Part shown: piece by piece, positions 60,822 through 64,000 of the stretch | How positions within the stretch are numbered: position 1 is the stretch's first letter | How the letters are laid out: every line of letters starts with the position of its first letter | From: an uncultured Bacteroidales bacterium | Lineage (GTDB): Bacteria > Bacteroidota > Bacteroidia > Bacteroidales > Muribaculaceae | NCBI GenBank assembly: GCA_902787185.1 | Contig: CADAFP010000023.1 | Coordinates: 26,409 to 90,408, forward strand | DNA length: 64,000 nt | Direction: 5' to 3' | The notes under the pieces: generated by a model | What the model saw: the letters and a program-made list of their open reading frames with translations, nothing else | The model's database searches: none | What the model was told of the DNA's origin: nothing | Made by a program: the position numbers and the translations under genes

Positions 60822-61688
60822 ATGAGCAGAATCAACAAATTTCTCTTTGTCACTCTCTTTGTGCTGAGTGGCATGATGACGGCCTTTGCAGGTCAAGACG
60901 AGGTTAACGGCCATGCCTATTTCACGCAGGAGGAGTTGCCTAACATGGTGAATTTCCTGCCGCCCCCTCCTGAATTTGAGTCTTCACGCTTTGCTGCCGA
61001 CCAGACGCAATACCTCTGGGGCATTCGTCAGCGCCAGAACGAGGAGCGCGCCGAGATGGCTATCCGTGACGCTGTTTATGGTATGCAAACCATCATTCAA
61101 GAGTACTGCCCCATCTTGGGCCTCGAAATCACCAAGGAAGGCACGCCCGAATTGTACACCCTCATGCAGGACGTGGGAGCCACGTGCGACAGCATCAGCG
61201 ACCGTGCGAAAAAGGAGTATAAACGCACGCGTCCCTTTGTGTACTACAACCAGCAGACCCTTGTGCCCGAGCAGGAGGAGTCGCATATCAATAACGGTTC
61301 CTATCCTTCGGGCCACACCGTGCTGGGCTGGACGATGGCCTTGTTGCTGTCCGACATTAACCCCGCTGCTGCCGAGGCATTGCTGGCTCGCGGCTATGAG
61401 TATGGCCAGAGCCGCGTCATCGCCGGATATCACTGGCAGAGCGACGTGGATGCCGGGCGCCTTGCAGCATCGGTGCTTTATGCCAAATTGCAAGGCAACG
61501 AGCGTTTCCGTGACCAGTTGGCCAAGGCCCAGCAGGAATTCAGGGAGAAGACCCAGGGCCCAAGCCAGGTGAGAGAGGTCAACGCCCCTGTCGGCACCTC
61601 GAGGGCTTATACCATCACCGGCCTTCCCGCCACGAGTGAAACCCGCGGCATCATCATCCAAAACGGAAAAAAGACGTTGAGGCTGTAA
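60822..61688 (+). CDS. Exported class A acid phosphatase (PAP2 family)
   Basis: 288 residues with a signal peptide (KFLFVTLFVLSGMMTAFA). It shows the PAP2 signature in order: K.YKRTRPF, GSYPSGHT and GQSRVIAGYHWQSDVDAGR. The spacing matches class A non-specific acid phosphatases, which release phosphate from organic phosphoesters in the periplasm. The end (TRGIIIQNGKKTLRL) resembles a short sorting-like tail. A double hairpin follows. Confidence 0.92.
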   Translation: MSRINKFLFVTLFVLSGMMTAFAGQDEVNGHAYFTQEELPNMVNFLPPPPEFESSRFAADQTQYLWGIRQRQNEERAEMAIRDAVYGMQTIIQEYCPILGLEITKEGTPELYTLMQDVGATCDSISDRAKKEYKRTRPFVYYNQQTLVPEQEESHINNGSYPSGHTVLGWTMALLLSDINPAAAEALLARGYEYGQSRVIAGYHWQSDVDAGRLAASVLYAKLQGNERFRDQLAKAQQEFREKTQGPSQVREVNAPVGTSRAYTITGLPATSETRGIIIQNGKKTLRL

Positions 61689-61711
61689 TCCAGTTCAGTC
61701 CACCACATGTA

Positions 61712-61733
61712 GAGACGCAAAATCTTGCGTCTC
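61712..61733. repeat. Palindrome GAGACGCAA/TTGCGTCTC
   Basis: Perfect 9-bp arms around AATC. A sequence of this kind (GTAGAGACGCAA...) is, from memory, a common dispersed intergenic palindrome in Bacteroidetes. Confidence 0.7.
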
Positions 61734-61739
61734 AATGAG

Positions 61740-61774
61740 AAAGCCGCTTTCTAGAAAGGCGGCTTTTCTCGTGC
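61740..61774 (+). terminator. Terminator with TTTTCTCGTGC tail, copy 1
   Basis: AAAGCCGC (61740-61747)/GCGGCTTT (61759-61766) with TTTCTAGAAAG between, then TTTTCTCGTGC. A second copy is at 63283. Confidence 0.8.
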
Positions 61775-61864
61775 CATAGTGAAATAGATTCAAATTGTGG
61801 CAATAGTATTGGAATAAGGAAAAATTTAATTTCATGAAATTGTCATTATTTTTAATGGGTAAAT

Positions 61865-61894
61865 TTGCCAATTCAAAATAAAGTTGTAATTTTG
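61865..61894 (+). promoter_or_regulatory. Promoter of the XRE regulator/lipoprotein pair
   Basis: TTG (61865-61867), 19 nt, TAATTTTG (61887-61894), 67 nt before the ATG. Confidence 0.7.
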
Positions 61895-61961
61895 CAATGT
61901 TTTATTAACAAAATTAATCTTAATCCGTGGTGACAACACGTACAAATTCAGCCCAGTTATT

Positions 61962-62411
61962 ATGATTAAGTTAAAATCAAGTTTCATAGACAACCGAACA
62001 CTTATTGTCAATGATACCGAAGGAGAGCAATTCAAGATTACATTCTTGCGTTCTTTGTCTGATGAAACTCTTGAATCTGTAGCAAATTATGTGGCAAAGA
62101 GTTTTGAAAAGAATTTCTGTCAGGATAAATCTGATTTGGTTTATCGAGTTTATTGCGATGTACAGGCAAATCTAGGTCTTTCCTTCTCTTCATGGTCAAG
62201 TGATCGTGAAGAGGAACGTAGAAGAATAGGTTCCCGATTAAAAGAAATACGTGAGAAAAAGGGAATGGAAGCCAAAAGTATCGCTCGGTTGGCAGGAATT
62301 GATCCATCGAATCTTAGTAAGATTGAAGCAGGTAGATATTCTGTCGGATTGGATATTTTGTCTAAAATTGCAAGCACAATTGGCGCAAACATCAATGTCA
62401 TTGAAAATTAA
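61962..62411 (+). CDS. XRE-type helix-turn-helix regulator
   Basis: 149 residues. The N-terminal 80 residues are a separate unknown domain (SSFIDNRTLIVNDTEGEQFK). The C-terminal HTH has RLKEIREKKGMEAKSIARLA and DPSNLSKIEAGRYSVGLDIL. AT-rich compared with the neighbours. The lipoprotein gene follows after 31 bp. Orphan, antitoxin-like or local regulator; no toxin partner was seen. Confidence 0.87.
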   Translation: MIKLKSSFIDNRTLIVNDTEGEQFKITFLRSLSDETLESVANYVAKSFEKNFCQDKSDLVYRVYCDVQANLGLSFSSWSSDREEERRRIGSRLKEIREKKGMEAKSIARLAGIDPSNLSKIEAGRYSVGLDILSKIASTIGANINVIEN

Positions 62412-62442
62412 GAATCATAAAAATAACTAAAAACGACACACT

Positions 62443-63171
62443 ATGAAACACCTAAAATTGTTATCACTTATCTTTGTGCTAGTGTTATTCTCATGTGGAA
62501 GAGATGGCGAAGAGCCTGACCCCGTTCAGCCTGAAAATAAATATCCGGCTGAACTTGTAGGTACATGGGAGTTTTATTCAGGAAATCCTGTTGCTATCCT
62601 TTCAAGTGTCGAAGAAGACAACATCCTCAATCACACCTTCACATTCGTTGCCAATGGAAACATGAGCGAGGCGATAGTTTATGCTGATATTAATAAACAA
62701 GGAAAGACCACTTCAGTCAATGGTAATTGGTATGTTGAGCACAAACAAATTCAATTCACCGATTGGCAAGGTAATGCAATAAGTAATAATTTTTCTTACA
62801 AGATAAATGCTGACTTTTCCTTAACTTTGACCATAGGAGAGAAGTCTGCTGTTTATTATAAACAAGATGATATTAAAATGAAATACCCAAGTCTCATTGT
62901 TGGAAGTTGGAATAACATGAGGAATGATGGCGGTAGAAGAAAAATGATTTTTAGCAGTAATGGGAGAGGCACCTCCAGGTCTACTTATATTGAAGGAATT
63001 TTTTATGGGTCAGAGGATTTTTCTTGGAGTTATAATGACAATGTAATTACAGTAGATTACGATCATATAACATACCCAACGGGACATCACGAATATGTGA
63101 TAAATTACTTAAATAAGAAAAGTATATCTTGGGGCTCGAATGATTACGCTGTACACTATGTGAGGGAGTGA
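62443..63171 (+). CDS. Lipoprotein, lipocalin-like, unknown function
   Basis: 242 residues. It has a lipoprotein signal (LSLIFVLVLFSCGRD) and two similar beta-rich halves (GTWEFYSGNPV and GSWNNMRNDGGRRK starts), each like a small lipocalin-type sheet. AT-rich like the XRE gene before it. Role unknown. Confidence 0.78.
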   Translation: MKHLKLLSLIFVLVLFSCGRDGEEPDPVQPENKYPAELVGTWEFYSGNPVAILSSVEEDNILNHTFTFVANGNMSEAIVYADINKQGKTTSVNGNWYVEHKQIQFTDWQGNAISNNFSYKINADFSLTLTIGEKSAVYYKQDDIKMKYPSLIVGSWNNMRNDGGRRKMIFSSNGRGTSRSTYIEGIFYGSEDFSWSYNDNVITVDYDHITYPTGHHEYVINYLNKKSISWGSNDYAVHYVRE

Positions 63172-63282
63172 ATAAATATCTAGCGACTCCATGGTCTTGT
63201 ATTTGCATGATTTGTAGAATTGACATATTGTACTGCCATAACTTCAACTAGATGTTGAATTATCATAGTTTTTGAGGGGAAT

Positions 63283-63314
63283 GCCGCTTTTTTGTAGGGC
63301 GGCTTTTCTCGTGC
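63283..63314 (+). terminator. Terminator with TTTTCTCGTGC tail, copy 2
   Basis: GCCGC (63283-63287)/GCGGC (63299-63303), then TTTTCTCGTGC. Same design as at 61740. Confidence 0.75.
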
Positions 63315-63354
63315 TCTGATATCTGGACAATAGTTGTGAAAAAGCAACACAGGA

Positions 63355-63390
63355 AAAACTCCTGCCGCAGTGGTTGGCGGCAGGAGTTTT
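63355..63390. terminator. Bidirectional terminator between convergent genes
   Basis: AAAACTCCTGCCGC (63355-63368) and GCGGCAGGAGTTTT (63377-63390) form a perfect 14-bp stem with A and T runs at both sides. Confidence 0.88.
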
Positions 63391-63412
63391 GTGTCTAATT
63401 ATCGGTCGGTGG

Positions 63413-64000
63413 TCAGTCGTCGGTGCCGAAGAGGGGGTCTTCGGGCATGACCATCACGGGCTTGGTTTCGGCAGCCTTGAGGATGTGTTGCGGCACATAT
63501 TTCTTGTCAACGACCAGGCGGAAGGAGTACTCGTTGAACCACTCGTTGGTCATGATGATGTATCCCTTGTGTCCGCTGTCGCCACCCCAAGAGTTCTCCA
63601 CCTTCCACTTGATGGGCTTGCCGTTCTCGTCAAGGTCGACGGCGCAGAGCGTCATGGCGTGCGTTGAACCGCTGTCGAAGGTGGCAATGCGCTGGGCCTT
63701 GTCCATGGGGAATGTGGTGCCGAACAGGGTGGCATAGTCAAAGTTGTCGAGTGCGAGATAGCCGTTGTCGCGGTTGAGCTGCTTGCCCACATCGAAGCTG
63801 GCATAGAGCTTGGTGGAATCCTTCAACGAAGCGATGGCCATGGCTGCGATGTCCTCCATGGGCAGGTTGACGTAGCGCCAGTTGTGGCCGTCGTAGGTGT
63901 GGCGGTCATATTCCACCTCGTAGGTCTTGTAGTATTCCCTGCGGGGGTCGTTCATCGCCATGATGAACGTGCCGTTGATGGGACCGCCCACCGTCTCGCG
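63413..64000 (-). CDS. C1 family peptidase, bleomycin hydrolase/PepC-like, C-terminal part
   Basis: The last about 195 residues of a papain-fold aminopeptidase, open to the window edge. The catalytic His is in GSTHAMTLCAVDLDENGKP and the Asn in WKVENSWGGDSGHKGY. The segment YASFDVGKQLNRDNGYLALD is typical of the family. The C-terminus extends past the core by about 25 residues (PVMVMPEDPLFGTDD). The catalytic Cys lies outside the window. Family members trim peptides from the N-terminus; location is unclear without the start. Confidence 0.88.
   Translation of the reverse strand, partial: RETVGGPINGTFIMAMNDPRREYYKTYEVEYDRHTYDGHNWRYVNLPMEDIAAMAIASLKDSTKLYASFDVGKQLNRDNGYLALDNFDYATLFGTTFPMDKAQRIATFDSGSTHAMTLCAVDLDENGKPIKWKVENSWGGDSGHKGYIIMTNEWFNEYSFRLVVDKKYVPQHILKAAETKPVMVMPEDPLFGTDD

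Overview
This 64 kb window comes from a Bacteroidales genome of the Prevotella/Muribaculaceae kind, probably from a gut. The support is mixed: Bacteroidetes-type promoters (TTG, about 19 nt, TANNTTTG) stand before many genes. The surface inventory is also typical: TonB-dependent receptors, a C10 peptidase with BspA-like leucine-rich repeats, dockerin-like modules and choice-of-anchor J proteins. The species is not resolved. No rRNA, tRNA or CRISPR array was seen.

Layout. 1-3.3 kb: end of a heavy-metal-domain protein, ubiE/menG, a PhoH ATPase and a four-helix-bundle/zinc-finger protein. 3.3-9.9 kb (minus): an operon of secreted Ig-like (ASH/choice-of-anchor D) and dockerin-like proteins, one of them frameshifted. 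9.9-10.8 kb: non-coding, with three copies of a structured element and a probable small RNA. 10.8-33.9 kb: an M13 peptidase, then a long accessory region of aldo/keto reductases, flavodoxin-like proteins, cupins, alpha/beta hydrolases, a tannase, amidohydrolases and a carboxymuconolactone-decarboxylase/cupin protein. Two paralogous AraC regulators each diverge from one operon in it, and many of these enzymes carry export signals. 34-39 kb: a metal-related block with an HMA protein, two TonB receptors and a His/Cys-rich small protein. 39.3-43 kb: MBL, VOC, GNAT and small secreted proteins, then a 0.9 kb non-coding segment. 43.3-48.2 kb: a 1659-residue choice-of-anchor J protein. 48.5-51.3 kb: an HxlR regulator with a cupin, then a phage-like scar whose direct repeat flanks an AT-rich membrane protein gene. 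51.3-60 kb: an aldo/keto reductase, a GH3 enzyme, a membrane protein, the C10 peptidase-LRR-dockerin protein and a broken Imm32-like gene. 60-64 kb: GNAT, class A acid phosphatase, an AT-rich XRE/lipoprotein pair and the end of a bleomycin-hydrolase-like peptidase.

How the genes fit together (inference): the AraC-controlled region looks like a periplasmic or envelope system for aromatic or quinone-like compounds. Tannase would release phenolic acids. An exported ACMSD-type amidohydrolase, cupin/monooxygenase, flavin reductase and CMD/cupin proteins would act on them, with cytoplasmic reductases and flavodoxins as partners. The 34-39 kb block is a plausible copper/zinc handling unit.

The most unusual sequence-level signal is a set of eight intergenic arrays. 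In each, a short word (CTAG, CTATAG, TCGA, TAGG, TTMAC) recurs at an exact 7, 8 or 9 bp period with drifting spacers, and several run through a stop codon. Next come the three-copy RNA-like element at 9.9-10.5 kb and a chain of seven mini-hairpins at 42.5-42.7 kb.
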